This document shows, one piece after another, positions 24,539 through 31,943 of a DNA stretch of 36,234 bases (its first letter is position 1; each line of letters starts with the position of its first letter). A program made the position numbers and the translations under genes. The notes below the pieces were generated by a model that ran no database searches, had not been told where the DNA came from, and was given only the letters and a program-made list of their open reading frames with translations. Source of the DNA: a virus; IMG/VR virus record IMGVR_UViG_3300042324_001133, positions 1 to 36,234 of that record; one strand, given 5' to 3'.

Positions 24539-25196
24539 AATCACTGAAGATTCTTTGATTTGGACTGCGTTAGATGCACCTAAGTTAGTACCGGCAAATT
24601 GGGATTTGTTCTGGGAGCAGTGGGATAAACACGCCGGCGCCAGTTATATCAAGGGCTCTGATCCTGTAGGAAATAAAGATTCTAAGTATGCTAAGACAGG
24701 AGTGCGTACTGCATTTTTTAAGGGAATTAATTTGTACGCAAAGGATGAGAAAGATTTAGTAGACGGTAGCTGGGAATTACCGTACTTAGACTACAAAGAA
24801 ATCTTTCCCAATCTATTAGATGATATTTATAAAGCAATGCCTTGGGTAGAAGAACTTTTAGTGTGCAGATTGTGGAACAGTGTTATAGATATACCTTACC
24901 ACAGTGACCATACATTAGAAAATGTTGCACTAAGAGCAATGATATATGACGAAAATTCAAAAGGTACTTTCAAACTTTGGAAGCCGGGTATTAATAGAAC
25001 TTATGTCGATTTACCTGAAGAAACAAATTGGTTTGTTTATAACAACGCTAAGTGCCTACATGGTTCTGATAAGACAGACGGTGTTAACAAGATAATATTG
25101 TTAATTGTTCACAAAACAAAAAGTAAAGAACAAATGATAGAGCACTTTAAGTCTAGTGCTGAGAAGTATCCCGAAAGCTTTCTTTATTATCCTTAA
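24531..25196 (+). CDS. Predicted 2OG-Fe/aspartyl-hydroxylase-like oxygenase B (paralog of A)
   Basis: This 221-residue paralog aligns with the upstream gene at H124-x-D126 (IPYHSDHT), ALRAMIYDENSKGTFKLWKP, H177 (KCLHGSDK) and K187 (KIILLIVH). The iron residues are conserved although overall identity looks low, so a catalytic role is retained. The N-terminal region also matches A by a Trp-rich start (DLFWEQWDKH against MEKFWDMWNN). Its last 44 nt overlap the 3' end of an antisense DUF1289 gene. The substrate is unknown. Confidence 0.7.
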   Translation: MSEITEDSLIWTALDAPKLVPANWDLFWEQWDKHAGASYIKGSDPVGNKDSKYAKTGVRTAFFKGINLYAKDEKDLVDGSWELPYLDYKEIFPNLLDDIYKAMPWVEELLVCRLWNSVIDIPYHSDHTLENVALRAMIYDENSKGTFKLWKPGINRTYVDLPEETNWFVYNNAKCLHGSDKTDGVNKIILLIVHKTKSKEQMIEHFKSSAEKYPESFLYYP

Positions 25197-25341
25197 TGCG
25201 ATAAACTATTCTTAATTTCTCATCATTTGATAACTTACTCCAGTCTTGTATTTCTTCAAGTGTTCGTCTACAGCCAATACAAACATCATCTTTCATCTTA
25301 CAGATACTTTTACAAGGACTGGGTATTAATTTTTTATGCAT
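25153..25341 (-). CDS. DUF1289-family small Cys-rich protein
   Basis: This minus-strand gene of 62 codons carries four cysteines in a DUF1289 pattern, C10-x3-C14-x6-C21-x2-C24 (PSPCKSICKMKDDVCIGCRR), followed by TLEEIQDWSKLSNDEKLRIV. That is the family's usual length and layout; it is thought to bind a metal, with unknown role. It faces the plus-strand oxygenase B (44 nt 3' overlap), and its start codon overlaps the start of the plus-strand gene at 25336 inside an ATGCAT palindrome. No SD is visible. Because the protein family is recognisable, this is a real gene and not a shadow of the plus strand. Confidence 0.85.
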   Translation of the reverse strand: MHKKLIPSPCKSICKMKDDVCIGCRRTLEEIQDWSKLSNDEKLRIVYRIKDNKESFRDTSQH

Positions 25342-25346
25342 AAAAA
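25331..25346. promoter_or_regulatory. 16-bp palindrome containing two overlapping divergent start codons
   Basis: TTTTTATGCATAAAAA is a perfect palindrome. The ATG at 25336 (plus) and the ATG at 25341 (minus) share the central ATGCAT, so both proteins begin Met-His-Lys. No SD is evident on either side, so initiation must be weak, leaderless or otherwise unusual. Confidence 0.85.
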
Positions 25347-25881
25347 TAAAGTGACTACTTGGGTAACTGATTTTACTCTTGATGATTCATACGAATCATT
25401 GAGAGAAGAACAATACAGTAAAACCCATAGATTGAGTAAAAATTACTCTAAGCACCATGTGTCAGAAATCAGTGCTAAAAGTATTTATTACGGCAGTGAT
25501 AGTCAGCCAAAAATTGTTTGTAGCATATTACATAGACCATGCTGGCCTAATGGAGTATACAGAATACTAAACAGACTTTGGAAACCTGATATGAACACAG
25601 GACCAACGTTTGGTATCGATGAAGGTTTTGGAGAGTTAATAAAAAGTCAGGCAGCATGGTGTTTTGAAAACGGGGCAAAAGGTGTGTTTATGTCCCGAGA
25701 GACAAAGCCACATTGGCAATCATGGGCACAACCTATATTTGTTGAACAAACAGGAATAGAGTTCTATGCCCCTACACAAAAGTTTTTAACTTGCAACAAT
25801 GAATGTGATGATTCTTGTTGGCAATACATTCTTTATTATGGTGACAATAGCTTACTAAATACTTGGAAGCAGGGGGTGTAA
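25336..25881 (+). CDS. Hypothetical protein, possible GNAT-like fold (181 aa)
   Basis: The protein begins MHKNKVTTWVTDFTLDDSYE. A strand segment QPKIVCSILHRPCWPNGVYR leads into LNRLWKPD; a helix (GFGELIKSQAAWCFENGAKG) and VFMSRETKP follow. The C-terminus is Cys-rich (FLTCNNECDDSCWQYILYYG). The strand-helix-strand order fits a GNAT-like fold, but there is no acetyl-CoA loop that I would call. It begins on the ATGCAT palindrome shared with the DUF1289 gene and ends 1 nt before the next gene. No function can be assigned. Confidence 0.6.
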   Translation: MHKNKVTTWVTDFTLDDSYESLREEQYSKTHRLSKNYSKHHVSEISAKSIYYGSDSQPKIVCSILHRPCWPNGVYRILNRLWKPDMNTGPTFGIDEGFGELIKSQAAWCFENGAKGVFMSRETKPHWQSWAQPIFVEQTGIEFYAPTQKFLTCNNECDDSCWQYILYYGDNSLLNTWKQGV

Positions 25882-25882
25882 C

Positions 25883-26482
25883 ATGGAAATACGTAGATTA
25901 GGGGTAGACGATTATCATCATTTAGAAGAAATTATTTCAGTACGTGCGGCAACTAAGAAGTTTGTAAATACGTTTATGAATGATGACAAACCAGTTACAG
26001 AAGCTGACGAGGAAGAATACAAAACTAGATGGCTTGCAGGGATGCAAAAATGGTATTTGACTGATTCTGCTACACATGATTTATACGGTGCTTTCTCAGA
26101 TGACGGGGTATTACTAAGTTGCATGTCCTGGCGCAGTGATTTACCGAGTCAATGGAGCGACGGTTGGGTCGTGGGGAACTTAAAAGCAAGACCCGGTCAC
26201 TCATTTATGACTAACGGTATCTTACAATTATGGAAAAAGATGTTTGAAGTGTGTGAGAATAAGGGACTCAAAAGATGGCATATGCTAATCATAGAGGGCA
26301 ATAGAAACAAATATCAAGCTATTGCTGACCGATATCTTAAAGATATTGATGATTCTTATTCATATGAATGGACATTTATTGTTCCACCTAATATGCAACC
26401 AACCGAAGACTGGGTTTGGGGAACGATGGGTAGAAATTTACTAAATAAAGAGATAAGAGTAAGAACAGGAACCAAAAAATGA
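25883..26482 (+). CDS. GNAT-like acetyltransferase (tentative)
   Basis: This 199-residue protein starts MEIRRLGVDDYHHLEEIISV, the usual GNAT beta1-alpha1 entry. HDLYGAFSDDGVLLSCMSWR (beta2-beta3), a central LKARPGHSFMTNGILQLWKK (possible CoA loop and helix) and the RWHMLIIEGNRNKYQAIADR motif follow. The last resembles the C-terminal 'N...Y...GF' region of the family. The classic loop is modified (RPGHSF). The start lies 1 nt after the previous stop with AGCAGGGGGTGTAAC as ribosome site. It overlaps the desaturase gene by 4 nt, so it is part of that operon. The acceptor is unknown. Confidence 0.65.
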   Translation: MEIRRLGVDDYHHLEEIISVRAATKKFVNTFMNDDKPVTEADEEEYKTRWLAGMQKWYLTDSATHDLYGAFSDDGVLLSCMSWRSDLPSQWSDGWVVGNLKARPGHSFMTNGILQLWKKMFEVCENKGLKRWHMLIIEGNRNKYQAIADRYLKDIDDSYSYEWTFIVPPNMQPTEDWVWGTMGRNLLNKEIRVRTGTKK

Positions 26483-27294
26483 AAACTAATTTAACCGTCA
26501 AAGATTTTTTCAAGATTACATTCGCATATAAAAATTTATGGGGCGGTATAATTCCAATGCATATTGCCGGAGTTTATGCTGTAGTTAGTGCAATTATGGG
26601 TGATTGGTCTGCGATTAATTGGCTGTATCTAGCACTAGGGTACTTCTGTTTTATGATGCTAGGTATCACTATAGGTTATCATAGGTATATCAGTCATAAG
26701 TCATTTGAGACATACGCTCCGGTAAAATATATTCTACTGTTCTTTGCTATGCTAGCGGGTCAAGGCAGTCCTATTTTTTGGACAACTACTCATAGAGATT
26801 TGCATCACCCATATAGTGACGGTGAAAAAGACCCTCATTCTCCCAATAAAGGCATCTTCACTAGTTGGTTTTTATGGTTATGGAAGATAGAAGAATCTGA
26901 TATTGAACTAAGAAAAATAGTAGATTTATTACGTGATCCCGTTTATGCATTTTGTCATAAACACTACATGACATTGTATTGGATCGGAAACTTAATATTT
27001 GCACTTATTAGTATTGACTTCTGGCTTTGGTTTGTAATTGTTCCTAGTGTAATTGCATTTAACAGTTATAGCCTAACTAACTTTTTAACGCACATGCCTA
27101 AATTAGGGTATAGAAATTACGACACTGATGATAAGAGTACAAACACTTGGTGGTTATTCCCAGTAGTGTTGGGAGAGTGCTGGCACAACAACCATCACGG
27201 TGACGTTAAGGCATCACACTTTGGTAACTTACACTTTTGGGAAATGGATCCGAGTGGTGTTGTTATCAACTTAATCAGAACAGATAAAAGATGA
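26479..27294 (+). CDS. Delta-9-type fatty acid desaturase
   Basis: This 271-residue integral-membrane enzyme has all three histidine boxes of the acyl-CoA desaturase group: H68-R-Y-I-S-H73 (GYHRYISH), H105-R-D-L-H-H110 (TTHRDLHHPYSDG) and H236-N-N-H-H240 (GECWHNNHHGD). They bind two irons that abstract hydrogen from an acyl chain with O2. At least four hydrophobic spans are visible (about 28-41, 48-64, 83-97, 166-190). Length is a little under the bacterial norm (about 300). It would raise membrane unsaturation or make an unusual lipid chain. Electron donors are not encoded beside it, though the rubredoxin at 22963 is conceivable. It overlaps both neighbours by 4 nt. Confidence 0.93.
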   Translation: MKTNLTVKDFFKITFAYKNLWGGIIPMHIAGVYAVVSAIMGDWSAINWLYLALGYFCFMMLGITIGYHRYISHKSFETYAPVKYILLFFAMLAGQGSPIFWTTTHRDLHHPYSDGEKDPHSPNKGIFTSWFLWLWKIEESDIELRKIVDLLRDPVYAFCHKHYMTLYWIGNLIFALISIDFWLWFVIVPSVIAFNSYSLTNFLTHMPKLGYRNYDTDDKSTNTWWLFPVVLGECWHNNHHGDVKASHFGNLHFWEMDPSGVVINLIRTDKR

Positions 27295-27428
27295 GTGAAA
27301 TAAAAATATACAAGGGTGATGTTCCAATTAATAGACCTTGCCATGCATGGGTTGAAGAAAAATTTAAACTAATAGAGAAGATGAACAGCCTTACCCCTAA
27401 GTATTCGGGTAAAGATTTGATAAGGTAA
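27291..27428 (+). CDS. Small ORF downstream of the desaturase (45 aa)
   Basis: An ATGA overlap with the desaturase stop starts a frame of 45 codons, MSEIKIYKGDVPINRPCHAW and then a helical KFKLIEKMNSLTPKYSGKDL, ending LIR. It stops 3 nt before the next ORF, so it fits perfectly in the operon. I do not recognise it. It could be a regulatory or accessory peptide, or a precursor for the radical SAM enzymes in the island; nothing directly supports the latter. Confidence 0.65.
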   Translation: MSEIKIYKGDVPINRPCHAWVEEKFKLIEKMNSLTPKYSGKDLIR

Positions 27429-27431
27429 TCA

Positions 27432-27986
27432 ATGATTGACAAAGACACCTTTTATTTCAAACATGTGGATGTTCCTTGCATTGAAAAAGAAATTGAAAAT
27501 TTTAAAAAAGTATATTACATTGCTGATGTAGCTGAATTTAGGAGAGTAGATAACATAAATCATGTAAGAATTTTAATGCCTTCTGTGTTTACATGGTTTG
27601 ATGAACATAAAATTGAGATAGATAAAATTTTTGTCATAAGTAATCTACCCGGTCAGATGCAGAGAAAACACATTGATTATGACGCTCGTAAATTAGCAAT
27701 TAATTTACTATTAACACCTGAATCTAAAAAAGGAATAACTAAATTTTTTGAATTAAAAGATCCCAATATAATACCTGAATTGTTGTTCACCGAAGATACT
27801 AATCTACCGTATTCTAAGTATAATGACAGCGACTTAATACCTGTTACATACTATAGTATGGAAAGTCCAATCCTACTCAATACTAACAAAATACATAGTG
27901 TAATGAACATTACAAGACATCACAGGTCCGTTGTTAGTTTTAGATTTAAAGAAGATCCGTGGTTTTTAATTGAGGAGCAAATATGA
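27432..27986 (+). CDS. Predicted 2OG-Fe oxygenase, paralog of 31940 gene
   Basis: This 184-residue protein has an iron facial triad pattern: H80-x-D82 (QRKHIDYDARK), H155 (NKIHSVMN) and R165 (HHRSVVSFRF). The core strands AINLLLTP, PVTYYSMESPILLNTN and VSFRF match those of the minus-strand protein at 31940-32491, residue for residue in the metal positions. Both start with a Phe-Tyr-Phe-Lys segment. The protein is shorter than TauD-type enzymes. It overlaps the next gene by 4 nt. Function and substrate are unknown; the fold inference rests on the triad and shared strands. Confidence 0.65.
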   Translation: MIDKDTFYFKHVDVPCIEKEIENFKKVYYIADVAEFRRVDNINHVRILMPSVFTWFDEHKIEIDKIFVISNLPGQMQRKHIDYDARKLAINLLLTPESKKGITKFFELKDPNIIPELLFTEDTNLPYSKYNDSDLIPVTYYSMESPILLNTNKIHSVMNITRHHRSVVSFRFKEDPWFLIEEQI

Positions 27987-28735
27987 AGGGTATAGGTGAA
28001 AAACCTTTTGTTGATTGTCAACATGTCATTGATACTGAAACACTCAAATCTTTGAATTTAGAGATTTGCTCGGGTATTGCATTAAGCAGACCTCAAGCAG
28101 GCGTGTATGGTCCGGGAGTAATTGATGAGAAAAAATATGGAAGTTTCTTGTCGCAGAAAACAAAAATGGCGTTTGATCCTATAATAGAGGAAAGCAGATG
28201 GATGCAAATGGATCACGACCAACAAAACACCTTTTTGAAATTGTACAAAGACTTATACAATCCAAGTTCAACTGTATACTTGCGTGAAGCTAAAAAAGAT
28301 GTAGTCGGACTAGTCGCATATAAAAACAAGATGAATCCTGACTATTTTACATGGAACAATAATATAGACTACTTTCCAAAACTTAAAATTTGGTTAGACA
28401 GTTTAATAGGTACTGTGTTTGAACATTATGGAAGAATATTGTTCTTTATACACGAACACGATTGCCAACTGTTACTGCATCGGGATGGGGTATCATATTA
28501 TCCCCACAATAATGAATTTGTATGGTTAAATCCAATGGGTAAGAAAAAATTCTACGTGTTTGATGAAGACACCCATACAAGACATTATGTAGATTCTCCT
28601 GCTGTGTTCTTTAATGATTTAGATATGCACGGAGGAGATGCGACTGGATCTATGACTTGGTCATTAAGAATTGATGGTAAATTCTCAACAGAATTAAAAA
28701 AGAACTTAGCTATTCAAGGTATAGAAAAATATTAA
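27983..28735 (+). CDS. Predicted 2OG-Fe oxygenase (HRD type)
   Basis: This 250-residue protein has H166-R-D168 (LLLHRDGVSYYPHNNEF), WLNPMGKKKFYVFDEDTH, then H216 (DLDMHGGDATG) and R229 (TWSLRIDGKF), again the His-x-Asp...His...Arg order. The N-terminal 120 residues are mostly helical and unrecognised (ICSGIALSRPQAGVYGPG). It ends the plus-strand run that starts at 25336 and converges with a minus-strand gene (4-nt overlap). The substrate is unknown. Confidence 0.7.
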   Translation: MKGIGEKPFVDCQHVIDTETLKSLNLEICSGIALSRPQAGVYGPGVIDEKKYGSFLSQKTKMAFDPIIEESRWMQMDHDQQNTFLKLYKDLYNPSSTVYLREAKKDVVGLVAYKNKMNPDYFTWNNNIDYFPKLKIWLDSLIGTVFEHYGRILFFIHEHDCQLLLHRDGVSYYPHNNEFVWLNPMGKKKFYVFDEDTHTRHYVDSPAVFFNDLDMHGGDATGSMTWSLRIDGKFSTELKKNLAIQGIEKY

Positions 28736-29082
28736 TCGTTTGCTTCAATGATAATTGAATAACCGGTACCGGATGTTTCGAGCCATTTTTTCTTTTCTTC
28801 ATAATGCTCTAACATCATATTCTTAACGAATAATGAAATTTCTGGATCAGTCTCATTGATAGTAATCGATGTAACCCAGTTTATAGACTCATCTTCTGGT
28901 TGATACTGTTCTGCCTTCAATTCAAAAGAGCCAAACTTTTGCATGGCAGTAATAGTTTCATCAATTGTTTGACCACCTGTTTCAATTAAATGTTCTACTG
29001 CTGACTTTAGTTTAGATGGGTTTGTACTACTAGGTATTTTTGGATTCCATCTTGGGCCACCCCTCCAGACAACTTTAATCAT
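28732..29082 (-). CDS. Small conserved protein, paralog of 29075 gene (116 aa)
   Basis: I start it at the ATG at 29082 because GGAGG stands six bases upstream; the longer frame from 29100 would need TTG. The protein begins MIKVVWRGGPRWNPKIPSS, with a helix (LKSAVEHLIETGGQTIDETI) and a C-terminal helix (FVKNMMLEHYEEKKKWLETS). It aligns with the upstream neighbour: MxKxxxxxGGxxW at the start, then EHLIxxGGxTxDxxI. The pair are tandem duplicates, overlapping by 8 nt. The family is unknown to me. Confidence 0.7.
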   Translation of the reverse strand: MIKVVWRGGPRWNPKIPSSTNPSKLKSAVEHLIETGGQTIDETITAMQKFGSFELKAEQYQPEDESINWVTSITINETDPEISLFVKNMMLEHYEEKKKWLETSGTGYSIIIEAND

Positions 29083-29416
29083 TTGTTTCCTCCACTTCAA
29101 TTTTCATTTTAAAACCGTCACCGACGGCAGTTCTACTTTTTTCAAGAATATCTACTATTGCGTCTTTCAAGTTTTCAGTCTCAACTTCAAAATGAAATAC
29201 AATCATTGCGTCAATATATCTAGGATCTAAATCTTCAGATATGTTTACCGGCTGTGTACGAAGATAAGAAAGCAAATCTATCCCTACGTCAAGCGTCAAT
29301 CCACCTTGTACTATTAGATGCTCTAACCCGGATTGAGTTTTTCCTGGATACACCAAACTAGGTGTATTGCTATCCCATTTTTCCCCACCGCTAAATATGT
29401 AATTGATTTTGTACAT
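29075..29416 (-). CDS. Small conserved protein, paralog of 28732 gene (113 aa)
   Basis: This begins MYKINYIFSGGEKWDSNTPS, with a helix (GLEHLIVQGGLTLDVGIDLL) and a C-terminal helix (NLKDAIVDILEKSRT). The shared EHLI-x2-GG-x-T-x-D core identifies the neighbour as a paralog. Its ATG is five bases after a late-promoter-like octamer and has no SD, so it may be made from a leaderless mRNA. The two small genes form a two-gene unit that continues from the radical SAM gene upstream. Function is unknown. Confidence 0.68.
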   Translation of the reverse strand: MYKINYIFSGGEKWDSNTPSLVYPGKTQSGLEHLIVQGGLTLDVGIDLLSYLRTQPVNISEDLDPRYIDAMIVFHFEVETENLKDAIVDILEKSRTAVGDGFKMKIEVEETND

Positions 29417-29421
29417 GCTAA

Positions 29422-29429
29422 TATTTATT
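29422..29429 (-). promoter_or_regulatory. Late-promoter octamer (AATAAATA, minus) 5 nt from start codon
   Basis: On the minus strand AATAAATA is followed by TTAGC and the ATG at 29416. The octamer overlaps the stop codon of the radical SAM gene (GAA-TAA-ATA). A chance origin from the TAA stop is possible, but the 5-nt spacing repeats at 11727 and 30647. Confidence 0.45.
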
Positions 29430-30642
29430 CTAAATATTGCTTGTGGTATTTAAACCATATAGGAAATTCTTCTTCTAAATCTTTATTTTGTATTGTAGCA
29501 AAGTCTTTAAAATATCTTGCTTGCATTGAATAATTGGACCTAGCAAACGCTAATGCTTTTTTGGCATGTTGTTCTAATGCAGGATGTTTAATAATATCAC
29601 TATCCAAGTAGTGTTTTATATATTCTTTGTCAGAGTGCCATAATGCTGCCATGTCAGTAAACGCTAAAACATTGTGCAACACTTCAATCTCATGTGGTAA
29701 TGTCTTTAGATAGTCAATTGTATTTTGAAATGAAAAGAGATTTAGACTTTGCAAGCAAACATTTGCATAATATTTGCTGGTTTTTAGTTCATCCATATAT
29801 CTACATAAAATACTAATTTTTTCATCCCAGTTTGTAGGCCAACGAATAAACTGATCTTCACGACCGGTTGATTCTAAGCTGAATCTAAATTCTACATTTT
29901 CAATGTGATTCATCAACTCAACAATCTCGGGATCGTATATAGTTCCATTTGTAACTATGTGTAAAAACTTTATCGGAGTCTCTTTGGTAATTAAAAATTT
30001 TAGAAAGTCTTTGAATTTAGGATTAAAAAAAGGCTCACCCCCAGACAGTTTTATAGAAGTTATGTTTGAACACAATTCTTTAAGTTTTTCATATGACGCA
30101 TCATTCTTAGTCCAATCTAAGTTGTCAAATATGTTTAATTGTCTTTTATATAATTGGCGCTGGCCCTCATCTTCTGTTATTTGAACCATTTTCATTCTAG
30201 TAGACTGTAAGTTAGAACTTAATGAAGGAGCACACATCGTACAACTCAAATTACAAAGATAACCAAATTGCACATCTAAGAATTTTAACTTTGGATTTTC
30301 TATATATTTTTCAAAGTCTGTGTCTATAGTATCATTAAATATTTTTTGATAATGTTGTCTATAACTACTAACACCCAATGCTTCTTGTGACCAACACCTG
30401 CTACATTCTGGCGTTGCTGACATAATGTTATCGTACTGCATTTTGGATTGCAATTTTTTAATAGTATCAGTGGGCCACGCAATATCAGCGTCATCTTTGA
30501 TGTTGTCCCATTTTACCATGCTTACATCCATTTGATTACAGCAAGCTCTAATTACTCCACGAGGAGATACACTTAACGCTGTAAATGGTATCAAGCATAA
30601 CTTTGAATCGTTGTCCATAACATATTTAGTTGAGCAGTACAT
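29425..30642 (-). CDS. Radical SAM protein with N-terminal Cys-rich twitch-like region
   Basis: This 405-residue protein has a radical SAM cluster motif C130-x3-C134-x2-C137 (GYLCNLSCTMCAP). Typical downstream elements follow: SIKLSGGEPFFNPKF (the GGE SAM-binding motif) and HIVTNGTIYDPEI. The N-terminal 90 residues carry C16, C34, C35, C80 and C83 in a SPASM/twitch-like arrangement (SPRGVIRACC, PECSRCWSQE). That suggests an auxiliary cluster placed before, not after, the barrel. Enzymes of this kind often modify peptides or small molecules by radical chemistry. Its substrate is unknown. It is the first gene of the minus-strand unit (29425, 29075, 28732). Confidence 0.88.
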   Translation of the reverse strand: MYCSTKYVMDNDSKLCLIPFTALSVSPRGVIRACCNQMDVSMVKWDNIKDDADIAWPTDTIKKLQSKMQYDNIMSATPECSRCWSQEALGVSSYRQHYQKIFNDTIDTDFEKYIENPKLKFLDVQFGYLCNLSCTMCAPSLSSNLQSTRMKMVQITEDEGQRQLYKRQLNIFDNLDWTKNDASYEKLKELCSNITSIKLSGGEPFFNPKFKDFLKFLITKETPIKFLHIVTNGTIYDPEIVELMNHIENVEFRFSLESTGREDQFIRWPTNWDEKISILCRYMDELKTSKYYANVCLQSLNLFSFQNTIDYLKTLPHEIEVLHNVLAFTDMAALWHSDKEYIKHYLDSDIIKHPALEQHAKKALAFARSNYSMQARYFKDFATIQNKDLEEEFPIWFKYHKQYLE

Positions 30643-30646
30643 CCTA

Positions 30647-30654
30647 AATAAATA
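30647..30654 (+). promoter_or_regulatory. Late-promoter octamer (AATAAATA) 5 nt from start codon
   Basis: AATAAATA followed by TTCGT and the ATG at 30660 lies in the 17-nt gap between divergent genes. No SD is present, so a leaderless transcript is predicted. Confidence 0.48.
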
Positions 30655-30659
30655 TTCGT

Positions 30660-31244
30660 ATGAACTACATCATCAGACCGCTTGAACTAAGAGACCTATC
30701 CATAATGGAAGAAAAAATAAAAGAATGCAATACATTTAACTTTGCTAATTCTAGGGCATCTATGTCAAAGGAAGACTATTTAAAATACAGCACAAATTTG
30801 TTTCATATGGAACGGCATGTAATACATGGATGTTTCTATAAAGATGAATTGACAAGCATGATCGCAACGCATGAGTTAAAGATAATACCAAGCTATATTA
30901 TTAAAAACTACAAAGTGTTTAGTCCTTCTGGATATTTTTCCCCTAGAAAAAATGGTTGGAATTTGTTGCTCACAGCAGTGATAGAATATTTTGAATCTAA
31001 GGGCTTCTACTCGTTTTATGCAATGCAAGGAGCAGATGAAACTAGAAATTACAATATGAGAAAGTCTGTTGAAATTTTGCAGAAGTATGAGTACACAATT
31101 GAAGAATTTGTCACGGCAAACACAAGGTCGATATATGGTTTGCACGACCAAACAATGTATTATGGAAAGACAATTTCAGTGGATACTATTGTTAACCGTT
31201 ATACATGCCTACATGAGCATAGATTAGTCCAACCAAAACTTTGA
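30660..31244 (+). CDS. GNAT-like protein (tentative, 194 aa)
   Basis: The start MNYIIRPLELRDLSIMEEKI is GNAT-like (beta1-alpha1). A strand region HVIHGCFYKDELTSMIATHE, a possible loop SPRKNGWNLLLTAVIEYFES and a strand GFYSFYAMQGAD follow. In the loop, Arg-Lys-Asn-Gly-Trp partly replaces the acetyl-CoA loop. The C-terminal third (TRSIYGLHDQTMYYGKTISV) is not diagnostic. It is divergent from the radical SAM gene and converges on the TauD-like gene, overlapping by 21 nt. Initiation appears leaderless. Acetyl transfer is inferred. Confidence 0.55.
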   Translation: MNYIIRPLELRDLSIMEEKIKECNTFNFANSRASMSKEDYLKYSTNLFHMERHVIHGCFYKDELTSMIATHELKIIPSYIIKNYKVFSPSGYFSPRKNGWNLLLTAVIEYFESKGFYSFYAMQGADETRNYNMRKSVEILQKYEYTIEEFVTANTRSIYGLHDQTMYYGKTISVDTIVNRYTCLHEHRLVQPKL

Positions 31245-31943
31245 AGTGACTCTTTTTAATTTGCACTCACCTTCCATATACTTCCTGCGATGCGGTGCTT
31301 GGTTATTATCAAATATAACAAGATCGTGTAACTCCCACTCTACTGAAACTTTGGGTATATCTGATCCGTTGAGTATGTTCTCGCAATAATTTTTAAATTG
31401 TTTCAAGTCTATACCATTTGCAAAGGACATTCTACTATCGTATCTAAATAGCAACCTATCAACATGCTCACAGTATGAGTAAACTGAACGAATAGTTTTT
31501 GAAGGTCCAATTTTATATTCAGCTAACACCTGAGGTGTTAGCTCGGGGAACTCTTTAATTATCATGTCAGTCAGATATTTTATATCTGCAAACTCGGTTA
31601 CATTTTTAGAATCAACATGAGAACAGTATAGTGACCTTATTGGTAGATATGGATTTTTTAAATATGTTTGATCCATGTGCCATCCCATTCTAGATGTTCC
31701 TAGAAAATCATTATTGTGTAGGTTTATCACGTTCCTGTTACTAATGTCAGTGTCTGTATACGGAGCTTGCTGTTGCACAAAGTTCTGAACTGGTCCAAAC
31801 TTTTCCAGAATCTTGATAATGTCGTCATTGTTTAAAGGTGTTCCTTTAAATAACAACACCCCGTGTGCAGTTAACAATTCCTTTAAAGTCTTAGATTCAA
31901 TATCTAATGGGGATTTGTGTAGGATAAGTCCAAAAGTATTCAT
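31224..31943 (-). CDS. TauD/TfdA-family 2OG-Fe dioxygenase
   Basis: This 239-residue protein shows the TauD pattern: the early GVLLFKGTPL strand, H89-M-D91 (WHMDQTYLKNP), the distal H218 (NQAPHRRKYM) and R231 before SKFWLD. Family members oxidise sulfonates, phosphonates, amino acids or other small carboxylates. Length is about 40 residues shorter than typical TauD. It overlaps the upstream minus-strand oxygenase (31940) by ATGA, so the two form a pair. The sulfonate link to the sulfotransferase is only thematic. The family assignment is secure; the substrate is not. Confidence 0.85.
   Translation of the reverse strand: MNTFGLILHKSPLDIESKTLKELLTAHGVLLFKGTPLNNDDIIKILEKFGPVQNFVQQQAPYTDTDISNRNVINLHNNDFLGTSRMGWHMDQTYLKNPYLPIRSLYCSHVDSKNVTEFADIKYLTDMIIKEFPELTPQVLAEYKIGPSKTIRSVYSYCEHVDRLLFRYDSRMSFANGIDLKQFKNYCENILNGSDIPKVSVEWELHDLVIFDNNQAPHRRKYMEGECKLKRVTSKFWLD

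Noticed and set aside
29075-29100. Longer start (29100) for the 122-codon frame of the small minus-strand paralog
   Set aside because: It would start with TTG and overlap the neighbour more. The ATG at 29082 has GGAGG at the right distance, and the paralog alignment begins there.
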